From: an uncultured Acidimicrobiales bacterium
Lineage (GTDB): Bacteria; Actinomycetota; Acidimicrobiia; Acidimicrobiales; SZUA-35
Assembly (NCBI GenBank): GCA_938009905.1
Contig: CALLGK010000021.1
Location: forward strand, 1-62,159
DNA: 62,159 nucleotides
Reading direction: 5' to 3'
In this document: positions 43,193-51,107 of the stretch, one piece after another
How the letters are laid out: each line of letters begins with the position of its first letter
Numbering within the stretch: position 1 is the first letter of the stretch
Made by a program: the position numbers and the translations under genes
Notes under the pieces: model-generated
Seen by the model: the letters and a program-made list of their open reading frames with translations, nothing else
Database searches by the model: none
What the model was told of the DNA's origin: nothing

Positions 43193-43846
43193 TTACCAGC
43201 CGTTCCAGTGCACGAAGTCGTCCATGGGTTTGCGGGCTCCACGTTTGAAGTCGGTGCCGATGGTGTGGGCCACGGGGATGAGCGCCACTTGCTGGATGTC
43301 GGCAAACGGGATGCCAAGGATGTCCGCCACCTCTTCCTCAGCGGTGAGGTGCACCGTCGTCCAGCACGTGCCGAGGCCGCGGACGCGCCCAGCCAGCATG
43401 AAACTCCACGTCGCTTGAATCACCGAGCCCCATCGCAGCGCTTGCATGGTTGCCGGTGCACCATCAAGCCGGCCGCTGATGCAGGGCACAAGCACTGCCG
43501 GGATCTCGGGAAAGTTGTCGGCAAGGTGCCGGGCCGACTCCATCATGCGGAGCCACGCAGCCCGCGCCGTCGGGTCTGGCTCGTTGGCTGCAGCCGCATC
43601 GAGATAGTCGTCGGTCACTAGCCCGTTCCACACTCGCTTGTACACCTCGCCAACGCGGCCGCATTGCTCTCGGTCGGTCGACACCACGAAGTGCCAATCT
43701 TGTCGGAGCGATCCGGTTGGCGCTTGCAACGACAACTCCAGACACTGGTTGAGCAGCTCAGGATCGACCTCGCGCTCGAAGTCGAGTCGGCGGCGAACGG
43801 ATCTGGTTGTGGCGAGCATCTCGTCTGGCGTCATGTCGAGCAGCAT
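43193..43846 (-). CDS. Nitroreductase-family flavoprotein
   Basis: 217 residues of the FMN-binding nitroreductase fold: TTRSVRRRLDFEREV near the start for FMN phosphate binding, QAPTGSLRQDWHFVVST, WGSVIQATWSFMLAGRVRGLGTCWTTVHL and a C-terminal FMN segment near IGTDFKRGARKP. Members reduce nitro compounds or quinones with NAD(P)H; the substrate is not deducible. Start taken at ATG 43846, with CAGACT 6 nt upstream. ATG 43834 (MTPDEML) is an alternative. Convergent with nrdJ. Confidence 0.85.
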   Translation of the reverse strand: MLLDMTPDEMLATTRSVRRRLDFEREVDPELLNQCLELSLQAPTGSLRQDWHFVVSTDREQCGRVGEVYKRVWNGLVTDDYLDAAAANEPDPTARAAWLRMMESARHLADNFPEIPAVLVPCISGRLDGAPATMQALRWGSVIQATWSFMLAGRVRGLGTCWTTVHLTAEEEVADILGIPFADIQQVALIPVAHTIGTDFKRGARKPMDDFVHWNGW

Positions 43847-44142
43847 TCGCCGAGTCTGGCACGGAGCCGTGGTGGTGTGTCGACCGCCACAATCTGACGG
43901 CGGTCGTTCGATTTGTGGGTTAGGGATGTTCGTTTCCCGCGGGTAACTCTCAAGATTCTTTTGCGCACCGATCGGGCGACGATTCCCGGCAGTAGAGGGA
44001 TGTAAGCGTTTTCACGATCCCACAGGTCATGTTTCGATTCTCGGTCGACCGTTGTTCGGTTGAGGACAGCCCTTTGTGCCCCGCTAGCGTGATGGTTCAG
44101 CTCGTCGTGAGTCCCACGTCGAGACAAAGAAGGAAAAGCGCA
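43847..44142. other. Intergenic region upstream of cspA
   Basis: 296 bp, the divergent promoter region of the nitroreductase and cspA genes. Nothing gene-like is visible. A minus-strand CAGACT (43853-43858) may serve the nitroreductase gene. The stretch before cspA is plausibly a 5' untranslated leader, as is common for cold-shock genes, but I see no specific cold-box motif. Confidence 0.4.
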
Positions 44143-44343
44143 ATGCCTACAGGTTCAGTCAAGTTCTTCAACAGTGAGAAGGGCTACGGCTTCATCTCCC
44201 AGCCCGAAGGTGATGACATCTTCGTGCACTACAGCAACATCGAGGGCAGCGGCTACCGCTCGCTTGATGAGGGAAACACCGTCGAGTTTGAGATCGCTCC
44301 CGGACGTAAGGGCCCAGAGGCCGTCAACGTCCGCGTCGTCTGA
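44143..44343 (+). CDS. cspA: Cold-shock protein (CspA family)
   Basis: Small OB-fold RNA/DNA chaperone. The 67 residues begin [19 protein letters not shown] (RNP-1 KGYGFIS) and contain the RNP-2 DIFVHY. The acidic [22 protein letters not shown] end is typical. ATG 44143 has AAGGAAAAG upstream. The in-frame extension to 44029 is not conserved-looking. A terminator hairpin follows. Confidence 0.95.
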   Translation: MPTGSVKFFNSEKGYGFISQPEGDDIFVHYSNIEGSGYRSLDEGNTVEFEIAPGRKGPEAVNVRVV

Positions 44344-44388
44344 TTAATTGCTCGGGCTTCACGGCCTGATCAACATTGACGTGACAAT

Positions 44389-44414
44389 GGGCTGAGCCGC
44401 GGCGGGCTCAGCCC
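44389..44414 (+). terminator. Terminator-like hairpin after cspA
   Basis: GGGCTGAGCC and GGGCTCAGCCC pair around GCGGC, followed by CCGTCTCGTTTCC. Confidence 0.75.
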
Positions 44415-44557
44415 CCGTCTCGTTTCCTCACGAGGGAACGGTCGACGGTAACGAGGGCGCCGATCCCGGGCGTCCAAGCTCCGCCTCCAGGCCTACGCCT
44501 GACATGTGGCTGCGCCCCGCTGTGCCTCATCCGGCCGGGCAGCAGGTGCGAGAAGCG

Positions 44558-45784
44558 CTACTCGGCGAGTGAATCAGCCGAACGAGAATCAGTTGCTGGT
44601 GCAGGTCCGATGCCTGCGCCTTCGTCGTTTTGGGCCTCGACCAGAACAGCCTCGTCAACGAAGGCTTTGTCCTCGACCAGCGCAGGTTCTTCAGACGGCG
44701 TTGTCTCGTCATCAACTGCTGTCTCTTCAACGGCCACGGTGTCTTCAACAACCACGGTGTCGGCCAGGACGTCGTCAGCGACCGGGTCTGTCACGTCTGT
44801 GTCTGTCAGCTCTGTGTCTGTCAGTTCTGTGTCTGTCAGCTCTGTGTCTGCCAGCCCTGCGTCAGCGATCGACGCCTCTGACTCGAACACGTCGCTGAGG
44901 TCGACCGAGTCGCTCACGGCGCCGCTGCTCTGGGCGTCGTCGGCTCCTCCGGCTGATCCGGCGAAGCCCGAACTCGTGTCGGTGTCTGGCTCTTCGGTCG
45001 TTGTCCCCTCAACCTGCGTTGTTGGAGTGGAGGTCGTCTCGGCTTCGGTGGTGACCGCATCTGGATCAGAGGTCGCAACCACGGTTGTGCTCGTGGCGTC
45101 GGTGGTATCGACGTCGACGGTTGTGCTCTCAGATGTTGATGTTTCGCTGCCAGTGACTTCGGGTTGCGTGGTAGTTGGCCCGTCGCTGGATGGTGCCGCT
45201 ACTTCGCCTTCGATCGTCGTGGTGGCTTGTTCTTCGGTGGCCGTGGACTCGACAGGCTGTGATGAGGCAACGATCGTCGGTTCCACCGTGGTGACATCGG
45301 GCGTCGACGGTGTGGTTTCTTCGGAGTCTGGATCGTCGCCGGTGTCGCTCACGGTTGTGGCAGACGAGTCGGAACCGTCGACCGCCTCGCTGTCGGCAAC
45401 GGTTGTTTCCGAGGACGGAGTCGTCGTTGCTGGGGTGGTCGGTGCTTCGGCGTCGACCTGCGAGCTTGTGGCGCTGCCGGCTCGAGCGCCTTCTGACCCA
45501 GTCGCGCCCGTGTCTGCCTCTGTGGTGGGTGCTGATTGGCCAACCACAATCGTTGGGTTCGGGGCGTCGGACGGTGCCGGTGTCTGGGCGTCGTCACCGC
45601 TTGCGACTTCGTCGCCAGGCTGCACGGTGGTTGACGCCGCGAGCGGACTGAGATCGCCGTTCGCCCGAACCTCCATCGCCCGGTAGGCGAGCGGGCCAGC
45701 AACGAGGGCGGCCGAGACGGTCGAGAGTGCGAGCGCGAGAAGCAGTCTCGGCGACTTCACAAGATCGAAGAACGACGTCAACAT
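44558..45784 (-). CDS. Thr/Ser/Asp-rich single-pass membrane protein, function unknown
   Basis: 408 residues. A cytosolic MLTSFFDLVKSPR is followed by one membrane helix (LLLALALSTVSAALVAGPLAY, about 14-34). About 370 residues of low complexity follow, dominated by Thr, Ser, Asp, Glu, Val and Ala, with three ELTDT pentads near residues 308-325. Such mucin-like stalks are often O-glycosylated or act as spacers. No folded domain is recognisable. The opposite strand also has a long open frame (44610-45686), but its Ser/Val/Ala translation has no membrane segment or start signal, so I chose this strand. Confidence 0.65.
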   Translation of the reverse strand: MLTSFFDLVKSPRLLLALALSTVSAALVAGPLAYRAMEVRANGDLSPLAASTTVQPGDEVASGDDAQTPAPSDAPNPTIVVGQSAPTTEADTGATGSEGARAGSATSSQVDAEAPTTPATTTPSSETTVADSEAVDGSDSSATTVSDTGDDPDSEETTPSTPDVTTVEPTIVASSQPVESTATEEQATTTIEGEVAAPSSDGPTTTQPEVTGSETSTSESTTVDVDTTDATSTTVVATSDPDAVTTEAETTSTPTTQVEGTTTEEPDTDTSSGFAGSAGGADDAQSSGAVSDSVDLSDVFESEASIADAGLADTELTDTELTDTELTDTDVTDPVADDVLADTVVVEDTVAVEETAVDDETTPSEEPALVEDKAFVDEAVLVEAQNDEGAGIGPAPATDSRSADSLAE

Positions 45785-46077
45785 CTACCCCTGCCCACGA
45801 ACGAGAAACCCGTGCGCTCCCACAGCTGTTTCTAGTCAAAAACCGCTGCTATTGAGGGCAAACGGGTGGTTTCACCCACCGAGATTGGAGCGACGGCAGA
45901 ACGATCCGCACGCTGCGTGCTCAGGCGGTGACGGGCCGGGTTGAAACTGCCGGAATCAGTGAGATATCTCACTGTGGAATGAGGTAGTCGCATGCGCCAA
46001 CGTGATAGAACGTCAGCGTTTCCCCGGTCTGGGTCCGGCGCGGGCACTGGCCGGGGAAACGTCCCAATTCGTGGGCG
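45785..46077. other. Intergenic region with 18-bp palindrome and hairpin
   Basis: 293 bp between two minus-strand genes. CAGTGAGATATCTCACTG (45957-45974) is a perfect 18-bp palindrome, operator-like, about 173 bp upstream of the gene starting at 45784. A strong hairpin with 11-bp arms CGTTTCCCCGG/CCGGGGAAACG (46017-46061) starts 16 bp past the M20-peptidase stop and is probably its terminator. No gene is visible. Confidence 0.6.
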
Positions 46078-47223
46078 TTACGGGCGCAGCAGCTTGCGGT
46101 ACACGTCGGCCGCCCGACCAAGCTCGGCGATGTCGACCCACTCGACCGCCTTGTGAGCCTGGTCGATTGAGCCGGGACCAAACAGCGTTTTCTCGGCTGG
46201 CATCTCGATGTAGGCGAGCGCATTCGATCCGTACGTTGCGGTTTCGGGCTGCGAATCAGCGAGCTGGCTGAGTTCGTTGATGAGCGCGCCTGCTGGGTCT
46301 TCATAGAACGCGGCGGACCCTCGGCCATAGGCCAGGTCGACCACAACGTCGACCGGCGCGGCCGCTGCCTCAACGATCTCTTTCAAGGCAACAAACAGCT
46401 CGGCCGGGTCTTCCCCAGGGGCCGTTCGACGACCGGCGTAGAGCGTGCAGCAATCAGGAATGATGTTGCGAGCGACACCACCCTTGATCTCGGTGATCGA
46501 CAAGGTGCCGGGCCCCACCGCAGTGGTGCCACCAAGATCTTGCAGACGCTGATGCTCAGCATCGAGCGCATCGATGATTCGCCCCGCAGCTGAAATGGCA
46601 TTGGCCCCAAGGTGCGGTTTCGATGAGTGGGCGGCAACACCGTTCACGGTGATCTCAAGGCCAAGCGCTCCCTTGTGGCCGTGCACGGCAGCACACAGTG
46701 TCGGCTCGGCGATGATGAGCTGGTCAATGCCGAGACCGGTTTCTCCCACCCAGCGCCGGAAGGCATTGGCACCGATCAAACCTCCGACTTCCTCGGAGAT
46801 GGTGCCGACCAGCCAGACGTTTGGCCCTGGCCCGTTGTCGGCCAACAGTTCTTCGAGCACTGCCATCACGACCGCAAAGGTGGCCTTGGTATCGACCGAG
46901 CCGCGCCCGTACACCCGGTCGTCTTCGATCCGCCCGTCGAACGGGTCATCGGTCATGTGTTCGACCGAGACGGTGTCGAGGTGGGCGTCGATCACGATGG
47001 TCTTGTCGTGTTGACCTTCGAAGTGGGCGTACACGTTGGGGCGACCCGGCAAGGCTTCGTCGAGCACGACCGAGGCTCCAAGCGCTTCTGTCCGGTCGGC
47101 CAAGAAGTGGGCCAGTTCGGTTTCGCCGTCATCCCCGGACATTGGCCCAGCCTGAAGCGGGTTCACGCTTGGGATGCGGACAAGTTCGCTGACTCGCTTG
47201 GCAATATCGAGTGTCGTGACCAT
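46078..47223 (-). CDS. M20-family metallopeptidase (acetylornithine deacetylase/DapE type)
   Basis: 381 residues. Zinc ligands and catalytic acids are in VIDAHLDTVSV, GRGSVDTKATFAVVM, TISEEVGGLIG, IAEPTLCAAVHGHKG and the C-terminal SIDQAHKAVEWVDI. The dimerisation-domain His is in GVAAHSSKPHLGANAI. It resembles ArgE-like deacylases. True substrate unknown, since dapE is already present at 31332. ATG 47223 follows TAACGT by 6 nt. It diverges from the 5-formyl-THF cyclo-ligase gene. Confidence 0.88.
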   Translation of the reverse strand: MVTTLDIAKRVSELVRIPSVNPLQAGPMSGDDGETELAHFLADRTEALGASVVLDEALPGRPNVYAHFEGQHDKTIVIDAHLDTVSVEHMTDDPFDGRIEDDRVYGRGSVDTKATFAVVMAVLEELLADNGPGPNVWLVGTISEEVGGLIGANAFRRWVGETGLGIDQLIIAEPTLCAAVHGHKGALGLEITVNGVAAHSSKPHLGANAISAAGRIIDALDAEHQRLQDLGGTTAVGPGTLSITEIKGGVARNIIPDCCTLYAGRRTAPGEDPAELFVALKEIVEAAAAPVDVVVDLAYGRGSAAFYEDPAGALINELSQLADSQPETATYGSNALAYIEMPAEKTLFGPGSIDQAHKAVEWVDIAELGRAADVYRKLLRP

Positions 47224-47229
47224 CTGCTG

Positions 47230-47235
47230 ACGTTA
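47230..47235 (-). promoter_or_regulatory. Leaderless -10 box TAACGT
   Basis: TAACGT on the minus strand, 6 nt before the ATG at 47223. The 54-bp divergent gap also holds the opposite box at 47266. Confidence 0.6.
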
Positions 47236-47265
47236 GATCGCAGGAGCAACGGGCGCCCGTTGACC

Positions 47266-47271
47266 TACGCT
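47266..47271 (+). promoter_or_regulatory. Leaderless -10 box TACGCT
   Basis: TACGCT, 6 nt before the ATG at 47278. Confidence 0.6.
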
Positions 47272-47277
47272 TCCTGC

Positions 47278-47850
47278 ATGACGAGCTCGGGTGATGTCGC
47301 ATCTAAAAAGGACGCTCTCCGAGCGCGAGCGAAGAGAAACAGAGCCGACCTGCAGATCGATCATCGTCGGATCCAAGTGGGACTTGCCCGGTTCCTTGCC
47401 ACGGCGCCAGCCGGTTGGATCGTCGGATTTTCGGCGCTGGCAGGCGAGCCGGATCTTGCACCGGTGTTGGCCGGAACGGTCGATGACGATCTCGGTCCCT
47501 TTGCACTCACGCGCACGCCCGAATCGGGCTTCGATCTCACGGTGCACCCTGCTGACTCCGAAAGCGAAACGCACCGATACGGGTTTCAGCAGCCGGTTGC
47601 CGACAGTGCGCGAGTCGCCGATGTCGAGATCTCGGTCGTGCTCGTGCCCGGCTTGGCGTTCGATCGCTCGGGCGGCCGGCTTGGTTTTGGGGCCGGCTAC
47701 TACGACCGCTTCCTGGGCCGACTCGATCGGTCGGTCTTGCGCATTGGAGTGTCCGACGGGTTTGTTGTCGACAACGTTCCAACCGATGAACACGACGTGC
47801 CTATGACGCACCTGGCGACAGAGATCGGCGTCGTAGCGCTGCCGCTCTGA
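47278..47850 (+). CDS. 5-formyltetrahydrofolate cyclo-ligase
   Basis: Converts 5-formyl-THF to 5,10-methenyl-THF with ATP. The 190 residues begin with SSGDVASKKDALRARAKRNRADL (the family's basic N-terminal KxxLR) and end with VVLVPGLAFDRSGGRLGFGAGYYDRFLGR, the ATP/folate signature GFGAGYYDRFL. The frame is open far upstream, but that part runs antisense to the M20 gene. The TACGCT box fixes the start at 47278. Confidence 0.93.
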   Translation: MTSSGDVASKKDALRARAKRNRADLQIDHRRIQVGLARFLATAPAGWIVGFSALAGEPDLAPVLAGTVDDDLGPFALTRTPESGFDLTVHPADSESETHRYGFQQPVADSARVADVEISVVLVPGLAFDRSGGRLGFGAGYYDRFLGRLDRSVLRIGVSDGFVVDNVPTDEHDVPMTHLATEIGVVALPL

Positions 47851-47873
47851 CGTTCGCAGCGTCTGCCCCAGTG

Positions 47874-48602
47874 CTATTCGATCGGTAGCCGCTCCATGTT
47901 TGGGCCGTTCTCGTTGGTGTCTCCCCAGTAGTGCGGCAGGCGCAGGTAGCCGACGCGGGGGAGTGACTGTGCGGGTTCGAGGCCCTGGTGAATCTTGAGC
48001 CGCTGGATGGTTCGGATGTGCGTAAGCATCTCGTAGAACACCATCCAGAGCGAGGCTTCGAGTGTGTAGCGAAGATGCCCCGGACGGTCGGGATCTGGGC
48101 CGGCACCTCGAGGTAGCGTGGTGATGGCGTAGGCCCAGAAGGCGGTTCCTCGCACGCTGGTGACGTCAGCCCGCAGGGTCTCGATTGTTTGTTCGCTGAC
48201 CACTCGTTCGAGCCAACTGATGCCTACGTCGATCTTGGCGATCAGATCTGGGAGCTTCCAGTAGAGATTCTCGTCGAGCACGCGGTCCCAACGGGCGCCA
48301 CCCTTCTTCATCAGGTGGTCGTCCCAAACGATGGTGTCGGGAATCGTGCCGTCCGGCCAGAGCAGTGGGCCGCATCGTCTGCTGGTGAAGACAAGGGCGT
48401 CCCACCCGATGTGCGACACCTGTCGACGAATCGACCACCACATCCATTCCTTGTCTGGCGACAAGTCATCAAGGTCGAGTTGGGCATCGGTGAGGCCCGC
48501 AACTTCTGTCTCGATCCACGTGATCAAACGTCGATACGGCGGCATCACGCCAATCGATTCGCTCTCGGGCATTTCAACGATGTTGTGATCAACCAGAGCC
48601 AT
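47874..48602 (-). CDS. DinB-like (YfiT superfamily) protein, unknown function
   Basis: 242 residues, mostly helical. WWSIRRQVSHIGWDALVFTSR and VFYEMLTHIRTIQRLKIHQGLEP each contain a His in a helix, as in the metal-binding DinB/YfiT four-helix bundle. The remainder is Trp-rich (WIETEVAGL, LYWKLPDL). No signal peptide. Assignment is tentative. A TAACAA hexamer stands 6 nt before the ATG at 48602, close to but not matching TANNNT. Confidence 0.55.
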   Translation of the reverse strand: MALVDHNIVEMPESESIGVMPPYRRLITWIETEVAGLTDAQLDLDDLSPDKEWMWWSIRRQVSHIGWDALVFTSRRCGPLLWPDGTIPDTIVWDDHLMKKGGARWDRVLDENLYWKLPDLIAKIDVGISWLERVVSEQTIETLRADVTSVRGTAFWAYAITTLPRGAGPDPDRPGHLRYTLEASLWMVFYEMLTHIRTIQRLKIHQGLEPAQSLPRVGYLRLPHYWGDTNENGPNMERLPIE

Positions 48603-48768
48603 CTGACGTTGTTAGTCGCCGAGCGACGTAAGGGCTAGTTCGATGAGTCGGATGTCCGCTGCTAGGGCACAACGTCTGAACAGCGGACCCGTTGGTTGGC
48701 CCCCAAGGTGCGGGGGATGTTCGGTGGGTGATTGCCCACGGACAGTGGTTTGCGCGACAAGCGTTGCG

Positions 48769-48774
48769 TACTTT
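48769..48774 (+). promoter_or_regulatory. Leaderless -10 box TACTTT
   Basis: TACTTT with a 7-nt spacer before the ATG at 48782. It decides the start of the esterase gene. Confidence 0.55.
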
Positions 48775-48781
48775 TGGGCAG

Positions 48782-49771
48782 ATGGTGAGCGAGCGCGTGG
48801 TGAGTCCAGAGATCCAACCGATCGTCGACTTGGTGAACGCGGCCGCCGTTGACGCGCCATCGATCTGGGATCAGTCGGTTGCTGATCGACGCGACGGCTA
48901 TCACGCCCTCGTCGCTGCTGTGCAGCCTGGGCCGGAAGTGGCCAAGGTGACGCACTACGCCATTGATGGACCGGACGGCACCGTGACGATGCGCTGCTAC
49001 CAGTCCACCATGGACCCACCACTCGGCATCATCGTGTTCTTTCACGGCGGCGGTTGGGTGATCGGCGACCTCGATACCCACGATCACGTTTGTCGCGAAC
49101 TCACCGTGAAATCAGATGCCCTCGTGATCTCCGTCGACTACCGGCTCGCACCTGAGACACCCTTTCCTGGGGCTGTCGTCGACTCGTGGGCTGCCCTTCA
49201 GTGGATCGCGCAGAATCGCGGCGGGTTGTCTGGCGACTTGCGGGCCCCGATTGCGGTTTGTGGCGACTCCGCGGGCGGGAACCTTGCCGCGGTGATGGCA
49301 TTGCTCGCTCGTGACACCGGGCTCGATCTTGCCGCCCAACTTCTGGTGTACCCCGCCGTCGATTCTCGAATGAACGGCTCGGGTTCGCTCGTCGAAAACG
49401 GTGAAGGCTACGTGCTGACCCGCGAGACCATGTTGTGGTTCCGCAACAACTACCTCGGTACCGGCGTGCGCAACGAGCTCATCGCCGATCAGCGGTTGCA
49501 CGATTGGCGAGCCAGCCCGTTGCTGGCTGAATCGCTTGCTGGTGTCGCACCGGCTCACATCATCACGGCCGAGTTTGATCCGTTGCGAGACGAGGGGACC
49601 GCCTACGCCAACGCGCTTCGAAGTGCGGGAGTTGACGTTGCCCACACCGATTATCCGGGCATGGTGCACATCTTCTTTCAGCTCAGCCCAATCGTGCCGA
49701 TGGCGACAACAGCCATCAACGAGATAGCAGCAGCTTCAAGAGAAGCGTTCATCGTCGACACACCCGGCTAG
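48782..49771 (+). CDS. Alpha/beta-hydrolase esterase/lipase of the hormone-sensitive lipase family
   Basis: 329 residues. The oxyanion-hole motif IVFFHGGGWVIGDLDTHD is followed by VISVDYRLAPETPFPGAVVD. The nucleophile elbow is VCGDSAGGNLAAV, the acid is in TAEFDPLRDEG, and the catalytic His is in DYPGMVHIFFQL. This is the full HSL/family IV triad. Cytosolic, short acyl esters likely. The frame extends to 48692, but ATG 48782 is preferred because TACTTT lies 7 nt upstream. Confidence 0.92.
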   Translation: MVSERVVSPEIQPIVDLVNAAAVDAPSIWDQSVADRRDGYHALVAAVQPGPEVAKVTHYAIDGPDGTVTMRCYQSTMDPPLGIIVFFHGGGWVIGDLDTHDHVCRELTVKSDALVISVDYRLAPETPFPGAVVDSWAALQWIAQNRGGLSGDLRAPIAVCGDSAGGNLAAVMALLARDTGLDLAAQLLVYPAVDSRMNGSGSLVENGEGYVLTRETMLWFRNNYLGTGVRNELIADQRLHDWRASPLLAESLAGVAPAHIITAEFDPLRDEGTAYANALRSAGVDVAHTDYPGMVHIFFQLSPIVPMATTAINEIAAASREAFIVDTPG

Positions 49772-49844
49772 ATCCATACTGAATAGTGCGGTATGGGATG
49801 CCTGGCGTCCCTCAAATGCGACGACCCACTGCCGATGAATCGGT

Positions 49845-51107
49845 ATGGACCCCTCTGTCCTCAGTGCGACCGTTGCGCCCCTCGCGGGCCTCATCGACGA
49901 CGCGACAACCATGGTCGACGTCGGTTCCTTGCTTGACCGCGTCAGGCAAGAGCTCGACCGCTTCGAGCCGGTCGAACGCTCGATCGTCGTCCTCCTCGAG
50001 GGCGAAATTGCGCAGCAATGGACCCTGTCGAACGTAGCGAGGACAGTTGTTGCCGGGGAGTGGCTGATCCGGCCAGACGAGACCGTCGAGGGGCACTGTG
50101 CGCTTGAGGCTCTTGAATGTCGAATCCCGGCAGATCAGATTCGCCGACCGGCCTCCGACGGTGAGCCGTGGACACATGATCGACCGCTGGTGTCTGAGAT
50201 CGGCGACGAGTGCCACGAGTTGCTTGTCTTCCCGCTCTGCTCATCGAGAGGTGCGGTCGGGTCGTTCACGGTGCAGACCACCGCTCCACTGGCCGACTCA
50301 ATCGTTGCGGAGCTTCGCGCCATCGCCGCGATTGTCACGATGGTGCTCGAAAAGACAACAGCGTTGCGTGAGCTCGACGAACGTCAAGCGGCGCAGAGCC
50401 GGGTGAACACCGACCTCGCGGCAACGAACAGCGAACTGGAAACCGTGGCTCGGATGGCCTCGAGCGAACTGCATCAACCGCTTGGCCAGATTCGCAACTA
50501 CGCCAATCGCCTTGGCAACCTCGATGACGGTCTGACAGAGCGAGAGGCTGACTATCTCCAGCGGATCGTTGGTGCCAGCTCCCGCATGCAAACGCTCGTT
50601 GGCGACCTGCTCACGTTCTCGCGAGTCTCGACCGTCGACGACCCATCTGCAGCCGTCAGCTTGAACCAGGTCGTTGGCGAAGCGCTGATGGACCTCGAGT
50701 TGCTGATCTCTGACGCCGGTGGCGTCGTGACCGTTGACGAGTTGCCTGTTGTGGACGGAAACGCCACGCAGCTCCGCCAGCTCTTCCAGAACTTGATCGG
50801 TAACGCCATCAAGTATCGACGCAGTGACGTCGCCCCACGGGTCGCCGTCCGGTGCGTCGAGGCCGGTCCCGGTCTGGTCACGATTGAAGTCGAGGACAAT
50901 GGCATCGGCTTCGAGCAACGGTTTGTCGATCGCATCTTCAAGCCCTTCCAACGGCTGCACGGCCGCGGCGAGTTTGACGGCTCCGGCATCGGCCTTGCGG
51001 TCTGCCGTCGGATCGTTGAGCGCCACGGCGGCTCAATGGCGGCCCGATCAGTTCCCGGTGAAGGTTCGGTGTTCATCGTGACGTTCGAGACAGGGAGCAA
51101 CGCATGA
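49845..51107 (+). CDS. Histidine-kinase-like protein lacking the phospho-acceptor histidine
   Basis: 420 residues, no membrane segment. A GAF-like sensor (about 10-170) is followed by a short coiled segment, a dimerisation domain and an HATPase domain. The dimerisation helix reads VARMASSELHQPLGQIRNYANRL. In the next gene the same place reads ASHDLQEPL. The acceptor His is thus Ser207 and the adjacent Asp is Glu; the nearest His is 210. The ATPase motifs are intact: N-box QNLIGNAIKY, G1 VEDNGIGFE, G2 GSGIGLAVCRRIVERHGG. Its stop overlaps the next ATG (ATGA), so the two kinases are made together. Confidence 0.85.
   Translation: MDPSVLSATVAPLAGLIDDATTMVDVGSLLDRVRQELDRFEPVERSIVVLLEGEIAQQWTLSNVARTVVAGEWLIRPDETVEGHCALEALECRIPADQIRRPASDGEPWTHDRPLVSEIGDECHELLVFPLCSSRGAVGSFTVQTTAPLADSIVAELRAIAAIVTMVLEKTTALRELDERQAAQSRVNTDLAATNSELETVARMASSELHQPLGQIRNYANRLGNLDDGLTEREADYLQRIVGASSRMQTLVGDLLTFSRVSTVDDPSAAVSLNQVVGEALMDLELLISDAGGVVTVDELPVVDGNATQLRQLFQNLIGNAIKYRRSDVAPRVAVRCVEAGPGLVTIEVEDNGIGFEQRFVDRIFKPFQRLHGRGEFDGSGIGLAVCRRIVERHGGSMAARSVPGEGSVFIVTFETGSNA

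Noticed and set aside
44610-45686. 358-residue plus-strand frame opposite the Thr/Ser-rich protein
   Set aside because: Uniform Ser/Val/Ala translation with no membrane helix or start signal. The minus strand has a clear membrane anchor.
46627-47277. Upstream extension of the 5-formyl-THF cyclo-ligase frame
   Set aside because: Runs antisense to the M20 peptidase. The TACGCT box and family N-terminus place the start at 47278.
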